From contig JAFZWM010000014.1 in the NCBI GenBank assembly GCA_017617315.1, positions 62,001 to 126,000 of the forward strand: a stretch of 64,000 nt of DNA, given 5' to 3'. The DNA comes from Bacteroidaceae bacterium. Its GTDB lineage: Bacteria > Bacteroidota > Bacteroidia > Bacteroidales > Bacteroidaceae. This document shows, in pieces, positions 32,265-41,272 of this stretch; the stretch's first letter is position 1; every line of letters starts with the position of its first letter. A program made the translations under genes and the position numbers. The notes under the pieces were generated by a model. It saw nothing but the letters and a program-made list of their open reading frames with translations, had not been told where the DNA came from and ran no database searches.

Positions 32265-35200
32265 TTACTGAATAGGCTCTGAATAATCCATCTTGCTCAT
32301 GCGAACATAGCTTGCGTAACGCTCCTGAGCGCACTTCTTAGCCTGGTCGAACAATTCCTGAGCCTCAGTTGGGTAAGCCTTCTTTACTGACAAGTAACGA
32401 ACCTCGCCCTCGAGGAATGCCTGGAAGTTATCCCAGTTAGGAGCCTTAGAATCGAGCTGGAATGGGTTCTTGCCCTCTTCTGCCAATCTTGGGTCGAAGC
32501 GCCACAAGTGCCAGTAACCGCACTCAACAGCCTTAGCCTCCTCAGCCTGGCTCTTGCCCATGCCGCCCTTAGCCTTCAAGCCGTGGTTGATACATGGAGC
32601 GTAAGCGATGATCAATGAAGGACCGTTGTATGACTCAGCCTCGCGGAATGCCTTCAAGCACTGTGCTGGGTTAGCACCCATAGCAACCTGTGCTACGTAA
32701 ACATAACCGTAAGTTGCCTGCATCAAACCAAGGTCTTTCTTGCGTACTCTCTTACCTGCAGCAGCGAACTGAGCGATTGCACCAAGTGGAGTAGCCTTAG
32801 ATGACTGACCACCAGTGTTAGAGTAAACCTCAGTATCGATAACGAAGATGTTAACATCCTCGCCAGATGCAAGAACGTGGTCAAGACCGCCGTAACCGAT
32901 ATCGTATGAAGCACCGTCACCACCGATAATCCACTGTGAACGCTTAGTCAGGAAGTGAGAAAGCTCATCAAGCTGAGCACATACAGCGCAACCAGCAGCT
33001 GCACCTGCCTTGATTTCTGGGATAAGCTTGTCGGCAGCTGCGCGGCTTGCCTTAGCGTCGTTCTGACCAGCAATCCACTCCTTAGCAGCCTCCTTGTAAG
33101 CCTCTGAAGTCTTGTCTGAAGCAATCATCTCCTCCAACAAACGCTGGATTCTAGCCTTCATCTTCTTGTTTGCAAGAACCATACCCATACCGAACTCGCA
33201 GAAGTCCTCGAACAATGAGTTAGCCCATGCTGGACCCTGACCCTTCTCGTTCTTAGTGTAAGGAGTTGATGGGATAGAACCTGAGTAGATTGAAGAACAA
33301 CCTGTTGCGTTAGCTACCATCTGACGGTCACCGAACAACTGAGAAATCAACTTAACGTATGGAGTCTCACCACAACCAGAGCAAGCGCCTGAGAACTCGA
33401 ACAATGGAGTAGCGAACTGGCTCATACGAGGGTTAGAAGTTACGTCAACAAGATCCTGCTTAGACTTAACGTTCTTTACGCAGTAGTTCCAGTTGTTAGC
33501 CTCCTTAACAGCCTCCTCTGATGATGGGTCGAATGCAACCATCTTCAAAGCCTCTGCATCCTTCTTAGGACATACGTCAACACAGTTACCGCAGCCCAAG
33601 CAGTCCATAACGCCTACCTGAATACGGAACTTCATGCCCTTGAATGCAGCTGGAGCCTTCATCTCAAGAGATGCGCCGTTTACGCCGGCAGCCTCCTCGT
33701 CAGTCATAACGAATGGACGGATACAAGCGTGAGGACAAACGTATGCACAAGAGTTACACTGTGCACAAGTCTCAGCGTTCCATACAGGAACAAGACCAGA
33801 TACACCGCGCTTCTCGTAAGCAGCTGTACCCTGCTCCCAAGTACCATCCTCGATACCCTTGTATGCAGAAACTGGAAGCAAGTCGCCAGCCTGTGCGTTG
33901 ATAGGGCGTACGATGTTAGTGATGTACTCTGGCTCGTCGCGCTTAACTGGCTCGTCATCTGGAAGAGATGCCCATGCTGGGTCAACAGCCAAAGTCTGGT
34001 ACTCACCGCCGCGGTCAACAGCAGCATAGTTCATGTTTACAACATCCTCACCCTTCTTGCCGTAAGACTTAACGATGAACTTCTTCATCTGCTCTACTGC
34101 CAACTCAACTGGGATAACCTCAGTGATGCGGAAGAATGCTGACTGAAGGATTGTGTTTGTACGGTTACCAAGACCGATTTCGCGTGCAATCTTAGTAGCG
34201 TTGATATAGTAAACTGTGATGTTGTTCTGAGCGAAGTAACGCTTTACGTTGTTTGGAAGGAAGTCGATCAATTCCTGTCCCTCGTAGATAGTGTTCAACA
34301 AGAACTGGCCGTTCTTCTGCAAACCACGAGTTACATCGTACATACGAAGGTATGCCTGAACGTGGCAAGCTACGAAGTTAGGAGTCTTGATCTGGTATGT
34401 TGAACGGATTGGGTTGTCACCGAAACGAAGGTGTGAACAAGTGAAACCGCCTGACTTCTTTGAGTCGTAAGAGAAGTAAGCCTGACAGTGCTTGTTAGTG
34501 TTGTCACCGATGATCTTAACTGAGTTCTTGTTAGCACCTACAGTACCGTCGGCACCAAGACCGAAGAACTTAGCCTCGAACATACCTGCACCACCCATAG
34601 GAATCTCAACCTTCTCAGGAAGTGAAGTGAATGTTACGTCATCGTTGATACCTACAGTGAAGTGATCCTTAGGCTGTGGCAATGCAAGGTTCTCGAATAC
34701 GCCAGTAATCATTGTTGGAGTAGTGTCGCATGAACCAAGACCGTAGCGACCGCCAACGATAACTGGAGCATTTGGCTGGCCATAGAATGCATCCTTTACA
34801 TCGAGATACAAAGGCTCGCCGTTAGCACCCGGCTCCTTAGTTCTGTCAAGAACTGCAATCTTCTTAGCAGTCTTTGGAACAGCTGCAAGCAGACGCTCTA
34901 CTGAGAATGGGCGGTACAAGTGTACTGATACCATACCAACCTTCTCGCCCTTAGCTGTCATGTAGTCGATAGCCTCGCGAGCTGCCTCAGTAGCAGAACC
35001 CATAAGGATGATTACGCGGTCAGCGTCAGCAGCACCGTAGTATGTGAATGGCTTGTACTCACGGCCAGTAATCTTAGACATCTCAGCCATGTACTTCTCA
35101 ACGATTGCAGGAACGGCATCGTAGAAGCGGTTACAGCTCTCGCGGTGTGCGAAGAATGTCTCTGGGTTCTCAGCCATACCCTTAGCCTGTGGGTGCTCTG

Positions 35201-35834
35201 GAGAAAGAGCGCGTGAGCGGAACTCAGCAAGAGCCTTCTGGTCGATAAGACCCTTAACGTCGTCCTCCTCAATCATCTCGATCTTGTGGTACTCGTGAGA
35301 AGTACGGAAACCGTCGAAGAAGTTGATGAATGGAACGCGAGCCTCAAGAGCAGCAAGGTGTGCTACTGCTGAAAGGTCCATAACCTCCTGTACAGAACCC
35401 TCGCAAAGCATAGCGAAACCAGTCTGGCGGCAAGCCATAACATCACCGTGATCGCCAAAGATACAAAGAGAGTGTGATGCTACAGTACGCGCTGATACGT
35501 GGAATACTGATGGAAGCAACTCACCTGCAATCTTGTACATATTTGGAATCATCAACAACAAGCCCTGTGAAGCAGTGAATGTTGTTGTAAGTGCACCAGC
35601 CTGAAGAGAACCGTGTACTGCACCTGCAGCACCAGCCTCTGACTGCATTTCCTGAACAGAAACAGTGTCGCCGAACAAGTTCTTACGACCCTGAGCTGCC
35701 CACTCGTCAACATGCTCCGCCATTGGAGATGATGGAGTGATAGGGTAGATGGCAGCTACCTCTGTGAACATATATGCGATATGTGCAGCGGCCTGGTTAC
35801 CATCACAAGTGATAAATTTTTTTTCTTTAGCCAT
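32265..35834 (-). CDS. nifJ: pyruvate:ferredoxin (flavodoxin) oxidoreductase
   Basis: 1189 residues, the length of the single-chain enzyme. It oxidises pyruvate to acetyl-CoA and CO2, reducing ferredoxin, and is central to anaerobic energy metabolism. All domains are present: the pyruvate-binding ITPSSPMAEHVDEW near residue 33, two 4Fe-4S clusters (CAQCNSCAYVCPHAC near 690 and CLGCGNCVDVCP near 743), CSGCGE near 816 for the proximal cluster, and the thiamine-diphosphate site GDGASYDIGYGGLDH near 973 with NTGGQSSKATP after it. Codon use is highly biased, as in strongly expressed genes. It lies 57 bp downstream of an ATPase gene on the same strand. Confidence 0.97.
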   Translation of the reverse strand: MAKEKKFITCDGNQAAAHIAYMFTEVAAIYPITPSSPMAEHVDEWAAQGRKNLFGDTVSVQEMQSEAGAAGAVHGSLQAGALTTTFTASQGLLLMIPNMYKIAGELLPSVFHVSARTVASHSLCIFGDHGDVMACRQTGFAMLCEGSVQEVMDLSAVAHLAALEARVPFINFFDGFRTSHEYHKIEMIEEDDVKGLIDQKALAEFRSRALSPEHPQAKGMAENPETFFAHRESCNRFYDAVPAIVEKYMAEMSKITGREYKPFTYYGAADADRVIILMGSATEAAREAIDYMTAKGEKVGMVSVHLYRPFSVERLLAAVPKTAKKIAVLDRTKEPGANGEPLYLDVKDAFYGQPNAPVIVGGRYGLGSCDTTPTMITGVFENLALPQPKDHFTVGINDDVTFTSLPEKVEIPMGGAGMFEAKFFGLGADGTVGANKNSVKIIGDNTNKHCQAYFSYDSKKSGGFTCSHLRFGDNPIRSTYQIKTPNFVACHVQAYLRMYDVTRGLQKNGQFLLNTIYEGQELIDFLPNNVKRYFAQNNITVYYINATKIAREIGLGNRTNTILQSAFFRITEVIPVELAVEQMKKFIVKSYGKKGEDVVNMNYAAVDRGGEYQTLAVDPAWASLPDDEPVKRDEPEYITNIVRPINAQAGDLLPVSAYKGIEDGTWEQGTAAYEKRGVSGLVPVWNAETCAQCNSCAYVCPHACIRPFVMTDEEAAGVNGASLEMKAPAAFKGMKFRIQVGVMDCLGCGNCVDVCPKKDAEALKMVAFDPSSEEAVKEANNWNYCVKNVKSKQDLVDVTSNPRMSQFATPLFEFSGACSGCGETPYVKLISQLFGDRQMVANATGCSSIYSGSIPSTPYTKNEKGQGPAWANSLFEDFCEFGMGMVLANKKMKARIQRLLEEMIASDKTSEAYKEAAKEWIAGQNDAKASRAAADKLIPEIKAGAAAGCAVCAQLDELSHFLTKRSQWIIGGDGASYDIGYGGLDHVLASGEDVNIFVIDTEVYSNTGGQSSKATPLGAIAQFAAAGKRVRKKDLGLMQATYGYVYVAQVAMGANPAQCLKAFREAESYNGPSLIIAYAPCINHGLKAKGGMGKSQAEEAKAVECGYWHLWRFDPRLAEEGKNPFQLDSKAPNWDNFQAFLEGEVRYLSVKKAYPTEAQELFDQAKKCAQERYASYVRMSKMDYSEPIQ

Positions 35835-35891
35835 AATTTGATTAAATTATTATTAGTAAATTGATTATCCTCAACTTTTTGTCTTTATCCA

Positions 35892-37070
35892 TTAGTACAT
35901 GAACCCGAAGAGCCATAGCGGAATCTGGTTGCCGCGGCTTATCTCTGTCGGGTGCTGTGCGTAGATGATGTTCGGATGCGGCTTCAGCCTGTTGCTCTCG
36001 GTGCTGATGCGGAACCGGTATTCGCCGTCAACGATGAAAGAGGCACCCTTGTCGCCCTTGTACACTTTGTGGTCTTTCCACATTGTGTTTACGAAGAAGG
36101 TTTCGAGAACATCTTGCTGCTCTACCTTGATAGGGTAGATGGCATACATCAGGTTTGTATTGTGCATCATTATCTTGGCCGGCTTCTTTGGGAATCCTTC
36201 CCCCTCCGGGTATACCATGTTAATGAGTCGTGCGTCGGCAAGATATTTTATATAATTCATCACAGTAGCTCTGGATGTCTCAATGTCGTTAGCAAGCTGG
36301 CTTACGTTTGGAGCCGATGGTCCGTCTACTGCGAGCAAATATAGCAATTTTTTTATTTTGGACAAATATTTCAGTTCTATTTGTTTGATGAGCAGAATGT
36401 CCACTTCCACCATCATGTTCATAGTCTTGAGCAAATTCTCCGAGAAATTGCGTTTTTCAAGAAAGAATGGGTAGAATCCGTGATGCAGGTAATCCTGAAA
36501 ATAATCGAGTGGCCTAACCTTTGGAAGTATCGACTTTATTATGTGCTCGTGGTTGTTCAGTATCTCCTCGAGGGTGTACGACGGGAAGTTGTTGCCTGTC
36601 TGGAGGTTGATGAATTCACGAAATGAAAATCCTCTTAGGTTATAACTCTTTACGATTCCGTTAAGTTCGGGGTTCTCGTCCTTAAGGCGCATTACCGACG
36701 AACCGCTGAAAATGATTTTTAGCTGTGGGTATAGATCATAGCACTTACGCAGTTCCTTGCTCCATTCGGGCTGCTTGAAAACCTGGTCGATAAGCAGTAC
36801 TTTTCCGCCTTTTCTTACGAAGTCGCCTGCAAAATCGGCTATTCCTCTGCCCTGAAAATAGAAGTTGTTGGTATTGATGTAGAGACACGACGGATCGTTG
36901 CCGAATTTCTCTTTGGCATACTGCAAAAGGAATGTTGTCTTGCCAACTCCTCTGCTGCCTTTAATGCCAATCAGACGGTCGTCCCAGTTAATCTCGTCCA
37001 TCAATGCCCTGTGTACGGGAGCGTTGGTGTGCTCAATCAAATAAGCATGGGTTCTATAGAAAGCATCCAT
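35892..37070 (-). CDS. AAA ATPase with DUF4143-type C-terminal domain
   Basis: 392 residues. A Walker A motif GSRGVGKTTFLLQ lies near residue 34, a Walker B-like KVLLIDQV near 89, and a sensor-1-type IIFSGSSVM near 120. The C-terminal half, with a winged-helix-like stretch (SQLANDIETSRATVMNYIKYLADARL near 255) and a nuclease-like end, matches the large family of ATPases found in many copies in Bacteroidales. Their role is not established; toxin-like or DNA-related functions have been suggested. It has a near-ideal promoter (TTTG-19-TATCTTTG) and may be co-transcribed with the oxidoreductase. Confidence 0.92.
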   Translation of the reverse strand: MDAFYRTHAYLIEHTNAPVHRALMDEINWDDRLIGIKGSRGVGKTTFLLQYAKEKFGNDPSCLYINTNNFYFQGRGIADFAGDFVRKGGKVLLIDQVFKQPEWSKELRKCYDLYPQLKIIFSGSSVMRLKDENPELNGIVKSYNLRGFSFREFINLQTGNNFPSYTLEEILNNHEHIIKSILPKVRPLDYFQDYLHHGFYPFFLEKRNFSENLLKTMNMMVEVDILLIKQIELKYLSKIKKLLYLLAVDGPSAPNVSQLANDIETSRATVMNYIKYLADARLINMVYPEGEGFPKKPAKIMMHNTNLMYAIYPIKVEQQDVLETFFVNTMWKDHKVYKGDKGASFIVDGEYRFRISTESNRLKPHPNIIYAQHPTEISRGNQIPLWLFGFMY

Positions 37071-37093
37071 TCGATTTATTTTGTAATTGACTG

Positions 37094-37124
37094 CAAAGAT
37101 AGGTAAAAAATATAAATTTGCAAA
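37094..37124 (-). promoter_or_regulatory. promoter of the AAA ATPase gene
   Basis: TATCTTTG (complement of 37094-37101), exactly 19 bp spacer, TTTG (complement of 37121-37124): full consensus. Confidence 0.82.
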
Positions 37125-37193
37125 CTTGACTTTACAAAAAACTTGATTTTTTTTATTCCGTCATGTTTTTAGTTGTATTTATGCAAAAAATGT

Positions 37194-37201
37194 TAATTTT
37201 G
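37194..37201 (+). promoter_or_regulatory. -7 box TAATTTTG of the ATP-grasp-like gene
   Basis: TAnnTTTG match 20 bp upstream of the start codon. Confidence 0.6.
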
Positions 37202-37220
37202 TATTCGTTTTTGTTGCTTT

Positions 37221-38420
37221 ATGAAGATACTTGTATTTAATCCTGAGCACGATATGGCTCTGGCTGACAATAAGTCGAGCTTTCTGCCACCGGCTGTTAT
37301 TCGCAAGATGGCAAACGATTTGTCGTTCCTGCCAACGTGGATAGCCGAGCCGGGCGATATTGTCATCGTCGATTCGGTTGAGAGGGCTGAGATTTTCCGC
37401 GATTCTATATATAATAAGGTGAAGAAGAAGGTGGGCGAGGGTGTCCGCTTCGCTTCTTTCAAAGAACCGTTCAAGGATGTTTGTCGGCGGCTTTCTGTCG
37501 ATGTCGCCGATGCCGAGCTTGTTCCGTGGGGATGGGACGGCTACATCAAGCGCAAGTTCGAGAAGTGGGGCGTTCCGCAGTCAATGCTTCCGTCTGCCGA
37601 GAATCTCGAAGGCATCCGCAATCTTTCGAGCCGCCGTACGGCTGTGCAGATGCTTCCACAGATAGTCGAAGCCATCGGACGTGATTTCTGCGTAGGCGAG
37701 TCGTTCGTAATCACCAGTCTCGAAGAGTTCTTCCCGTTGGCAGAGAAATACGAAGGTGTGATGATGAAAATGCCGTGGTCGAGCAGCGGAAAGGGCTTGA
37801 ACTACTGCTACAGTACGAATATAACCGAGAAGGTGAAGGGCTGGGTAAACAATGTCATCGAGAAGCAGGGATGCTGTATCGTTGAGCCTCTGTATAATAA
37901 ATTCGGTGATTATGCGTTAGAGTTCAAGGTGTCTGAAGGAAAGGTCTCTTTCTTGGGATATTCCAAGTTCGATACAGCCAACCAAGGCACTTATCAGGGC
38001 AATGTTTTGATGACCGACAAGGAGATTGAGGACTATATGTGCTATATCTTAGGCGTAGACGTTGATAAAATCCGTACTGTACGCAAAGTAGTCGAGGAGA
38101 ATGTGCGCAATCTGATTGCACCTTACTATAATGGAGTCTTGGGAGTTGACATGATGATTGTGAGGGATTATGAGAAGGGCGACTTTCTGCATCCGTGCGT
38201 AGAGGTAAACCTTCGCAACAACATGGGCATCTTGGCGCACGAACTGAAAAGCCGATGGATAACGAATGCCGAAAGATTCGATATCCATTACAACAATTTT
38301 ATTCCTAACGATAAAGAGTTGGAATACATTCCTCTTGTTCCCGAGCACGACAAGTCGAAATACACGGCTCGCGTATATTTGCAGGACAAAAACTGGTTTG
38401 ATAATGTGATATTTGGCTAA
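37221..38420 (+). CDS. uncharacterised ATP-grasp-like protein
   Basis: 399 residues, cytosolic. The second half carries ATP-grasp-like features: MKMPWSSSGKGLNYCY near residue 182 (glycine-rich nucleotide loop), CCIVEPLYNKFGDYALEFKV near 222, and the metal-binding Glu-x-Asn pattern in HPCVEVNLRNNMG near 330. The N-terminal part begins ILVFNPEHDMALAD, a phosphate- or substrate-binding start conserved in this Bacteroidales protein family as I remember it. ATP-grasp enzymes join a carboxylate to an amine or thiol; the substrate here is unknown. It has its own promoter and lies 173 bp before the inositol-phosphate synthase gene. Confidence 0.88.
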   Translation: MKILVFNPEHDMALADNKSSFLPPAVIRKMANDLSFLPTWIAEPGDIVIVDSVERAEIFRDSIYNKVKKKVGEGVRFASFKEPFKDVCRRLSVDVADAELVPWGWDGYIKRKFEKWGVPQSMLPSAENLEGIRNLSSRRTAVQMLPQIVEAIGRDFCVGESFVITSLEEFFPLAEKYEGVMMKMPWSSSGKGLNYCYSTNITEKVKGWVNNVIEKQGCCIVEPLYNKFGDYALEFKVSEGKVSFLGYSKFDTANQGTYQGNVLMTDKEIEDYMCYILGVDVDKIRTVRKVVEENVRNLIAPYYNGVLGVDMMIVRDYEKGDFLHPCVEVNLRNNMGILAHELKSRWITNAERFDIHYNNFIPNDKELEYIPLVPEHDKSKYTARVYLQDKNWFDNVIFG

Positions 38421-38531
38421 TAACTCGCTTTTTTTGTGCAAAAAGGAACTTTGTTCTCTCAAAATAATCTTTAATATGAAGATATTTTGAAGATTTAATG
38501 CCAAAAGTTGCTCAGTTACGCTCAAATTTAA

Positions 38532-38539
38532 TACATTTG
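38532..38539 (+). promoter_or_regulatory. -7 box TACATTTG of the inositol-phosphate synthase gene
   Basis: TAnnTTTG match 54 bp upstream of the start codon; TTG lies 21 bp further upstream. Confidence 0.6.
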
Positions 38540-38593
38540 CATCGGTAAAAACTTAAACCTCAAAAAAAGTTTTCTAAAAAGATATAAAAATAA

Positions 38594-39901
38594 ATGGCAA
38601 ATCAAAATGTAAAGCCAGCCACCGGTAAACTTGGTGTGATGGTTGTAGGTTTGGGAGCTGTATCCTCAACCTTTATGACGGGCGTCTTGATGGCCCGCAA
38701 AGGCTTGGCAAAGCCTGTAGGTTCAATGACTCAGTATGACAAGATTCGCGTGGGCAAGGGTGCCGACAAGCAGTACAAGAAGTACGGCGACATCGTATCT
38801 ATCGCAAGTCTTAACGACATCGTTTTCGGTGCATGGGATGTTTATCCTGCTAACGCTTATGAATCGGCAATCAACTGCGAGGTACTGAAAGAAAAGGATA
38901 TCAACCCTGTAAAGGACGAATTGGAGAAGATTGTTCCTTTCAAGGCAGCATTCGACAAGAACTACGCTAAGCGTCTTGATGGCAACAATGTAAAGGATTG
39001 TAAGGACCGCATGGATATGGCAGAGCAGATTCGCGCTGATATCCGCAAGTTCAAGGCTGATAACAACTGCGACCGTATCGTAGTTCTTTGGGCTGCATCT
39101 ACCGAGGTGTATGTTCCGGTTGATGAGAAGATTCACGCAACTGTTGCTTCGCTCGAGGCTGCAATGAAGGCTAACGATACTGAGCACGTTGCTCCATCTA
39201 TGTGCTACGCTTATGCAGCATTGAAGGAAGGTGCTCCATTCATCATGGGTGCTCCTAACACAACAGTCGACATCCCTGCAATGTGGGAGTTGGCAGAGCA
39301 GACTAAGATGCCTATCGCAGGTAAGGACTTCAAGACTGGACAGACTCTTGTAAAGAGCGGTTTCGCTCCAATCATCGGCACTCGCTGCCTTGGTCTTTCA
39401 GGATGGTTCTCAACAAATATCCTTGGCAACCGCGACGGTCTTGTACTCGACGAGCCAGCTAACTTCCGCACAAAGGAGGTTTCAAAGCTTTCTACTCTCG
39501 AGTCAATCCTTGTTCCAGAGGAGCAGCCTGATTTGTATACCGACTACTATCACAAGGTGCGCATCAACTACTATCCTCCACGCAACGACAACAAGGAAGG
39601 CTGGGATAACATCGATATCTTCGGATGGATGGGCTATCCAATGCAGATTAAGATTAACTTCCTCTGCCGCGACTCTATCCTTGCCGCTCCTCTTTGCCTC
39701 GACTTGGTATTGTTGAGCGACTTGGCAGCACGCGCAGGCAAGTTCGGCATCCAGCGCTTCTTGAGCTTCTTCCTCAAGAGCCCAATGCACGACTATACTA
39801 AGGGCGAAGTTCCTGTAAACCACTTGTTCCAGCAGTACACAATGCTCAAGAACGCTATCCGCGAGATGGGCGGCTATGAGGCTGACGAGGAGATTGACTA
39901 A
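38594..39901 (+). CDS. ino1: myo-inositol-1-phosphate synthase
   Basis: 435 residues. The enzyme converts glucose-6-phosphate to myo-inositol-1-phosphate using NAD, the first step to inositol lipids. The NAD-binding VGLGAVSSTFMTG lies near residue 15; the conserved block GTRCLGLSGWFSTNILGNRDG is near 262 (catalytic region, with the DG and Lys residues nearby), followed by PRNDNKEGWDNIDIFGW near 330. Bacteroides relatives carry this gene with phosphatidylinositol-type lipid genes; here it stands alone with a terminator. Codon use is strongly biased, suggesting high expression. The symbol follows yeast INO1 usage. Confidence 0.93.
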   Translation: MANQNVKPATGKLGVMVVGLGAVSSTFMTGVLMARKGLAKPVGSMTQYDKIRVGKGADKQYKKYGDIVSIASLNDIVFGAWDVYPANAYESAINCEVLKEKDINPVKDELEKIVPFKAAFDKNYAKRLDGNNVKDCKDRMDMAEQIRADIRKFKADNNCDRIVVLWAASTEVYVPVDEKIHATVASLEAAMKANDTEHVAPSMCYAYAALKEGAPFIMGAPNTTVDIPAMWELAEQTKMPIAGKDFKTGQTLVKSGFAPIIGTRCLGLSGWFSTNILGNRDGLVLDEPANFRTKEVSKLSTLESILVPEEQPDLYTDYYHKVRINYYPPRNDNKEGWDNIDIFGWMGYPMQIKINFLCRDSILAAPLCLDLVLLSDLAARAGKFGIQRFLSFFLKSPMHDYTKGEVPVNHLFQQYTMLKNAIREMGGYEADEEID

Positions 39902-39931
39902 ACATTAAACGGTCGATACAAAATACTTGGT

Positions 39932-39968
39932 TCCCGATGCGGTTTTTTCTGCATCGGGACTTTTTTTT
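39932..39968 (+). terminator. terminator of the inositol-phosphate synthase gene
   Basis: TCCCGATGC (39932-39940) pairs with GCATCGGGA (39951-39959), followed by a run of nine T. Confidence 0.9.
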
Positions 39969-40001
39969 ACCCTATATGTGGTTTTTGTTTTTATTTTTGT
40001 T

Positions 40002-40009
40002 TAACTTTG
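40002..40009 (+). promoter_or_regulatory. -7 box TAACTTTG of the sigma-54 activator operon
   Basis: Perfect TAnnTTTG. The longest frame (from TTG at 40007) overlaps it, so translation starts at ATG 40034. Confidence 0.72.
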
Positions 40010-40033
40010 TACGCTTTTAATGAATTTGTGGCA

Positions 40034-41272
40034 ATGAATACTTCAGAAATACAGAAGAATAAAGCTCGATACGGCATTATAGGAAACTGTGAAGAACTGA
40101 ACAGGGCTATCGACATGGCTCTGCAGGTTGCCCCAACCGATTTGTCCGTGCTCATTACCGGAGAAAATGGTTCGGGAAAGGAGGTCATTCCACGAATGAT
40201 TCACGACAACAGCAGCCGCCGGCACAAAAAGTTCATGGCGGTAAACTGCGGCTCAATCCCCGAAGGAACAATAGATTCCGAACTCTTCGGACACAAGAAG
40301 GGCGCGTTTACGGGCGCGCTTCAGGACAGAGAGGGATATTTCGGCTCGGCCGATGGCGGAACGCTCTTCCTCGACGAGGTGGGCGAACTGCCGATGGCTA
40401 CGCAAGCCCGGTTGCTGCGTGTGCTCGAGACGGGCGAATACATAAGAATGGGCGAGGATGTTGTGCGCAAGACAAACGTCAGAATCGTTGCCGCAACAAA
40501 CATCAACTTCCAGAGGGCTATAAGCGAAAGACGCTTCCGCGAGGATTTGTATTATCGTCTTAACCAGATACCAATCTTCATTCCGCCATTGCGCAAGAGA
40601 GGCGACGACATAATAAAGCTCTTCATGAAGTTTGCCATGGATGTTGCCGACAAGTACAACATGCCGCCCGTAGAGCTGGCCGAGGATGCCAAGCCTCTGC
40701 TGCTGGCTTACAAATGGCCCGGCAACGTGCGACAGTTGCGTAATCTGGTTGAGCAGATTTCTGTTGTGTCTGAAGAACGGCGCATCACTCTCGATGTGCT
40801 AAAGAGATATGTTCCGGAAGATGCAGGGACAACCGAGATTCTCGACATAAACCACAAAAAGAAGGAAGAGCACTCGTTCAGCGAGGAGCGCGACATGATT
40901 TACGGCTTCATCTACGAACTCCGCAAGCAGGTTGCCGGCCTTCGCAGCCGTGTTGCCGAACTCGAAGGCGGACAGCCTCGTAAATCCGAGGGCGTGGCAA
41001 AAGTTCCGGCAAGCCTTCCTGCGCCAAAACAACTCAATTCGGATATTCCGGTGGTTTCGCCGGGCAACAGCGACTTAGGCTCGTCCGACTGGATTGACGT
41101 TGAGGATGTTGACTTTTCGGAAGGCGCACATTCGGCAGTAGAACAGGCCGAGAAGAAGATGATTGAGGATGCCCTCCGCAAGCATCACAATCGCAGAAAA
41201 ATAGTGGCAGACGCTCTTGGAATGTCGGAGCGCACGCTTTATCGTAAAATTAAGAAATATGGTCTCGAATAA
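40034..41272 (+). CDS. sigma-54-dependent transcriptional activator
   Basis: 412 residues. The AAA+ domain begins almost at the N terminus, with no receiver or sensor domain before it: Walker A GENGSGKEVI near residue 45, the sigma-54 contact loop GAFTGA near 97, Walker B GGTLFLDEVGELP near 117, and the R-finger segment RFREDLYYRLNQIP near 170. A C-terminal Fis-type helix-turn-helix (HNRRKIVADALGMSERTLYRKI) ends the protein, with a coiled-coil region about 285-315 between. It activates promoters read by RpoN. It overlaps lptE by 14 bp and heads an envelope/secretion operon (lptE, TPR-like gene, secG). The upstream promoter is sigma-ABfr type, not sigma-54. Confidence 0.94.
   Translation: MNTSEIQKNKARYGIIGNCEELNRAIDMALQVAPTDLSVLITGENGSGKEVIPRMIHDNSSRRHKKFMAVNCGSIPEGTIDSELFGHKKGAFTGALQDREGYFGSADGGTLFLDEVGELPMATQARLLRVLETGEYIRMGEDVVRKTNVRIVAATNINFQRAISERRFREDLYYRLNQIPIFIPPLRKRGDDIIKLFMKFAMDVADKYNMPPVELAEDAKPLLLAYKWPGNVRQLRNLVEQISVVSEERRITLDVLKRYVPEDAGTTEILDINHKKKEEHSFSEERDMIYGFIYELRKQVAGLRSRVAELEGGQPRKSEGVAKVPASLPAPKQLNSDIPVVSPGNSDLGSSDWIDVEDVDFSEGAHSAVEQAEKKMIEDALRKHHNRRKIVADALGMSERTLYRKIKKYGLE

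Noticed and set aside
38049-38525. 158-codon minus-strand frame over the end of the ATP-grasp-like gene
   Set aside because: Mostly antisense to a coding sequence; no promoter or recognisable protein.
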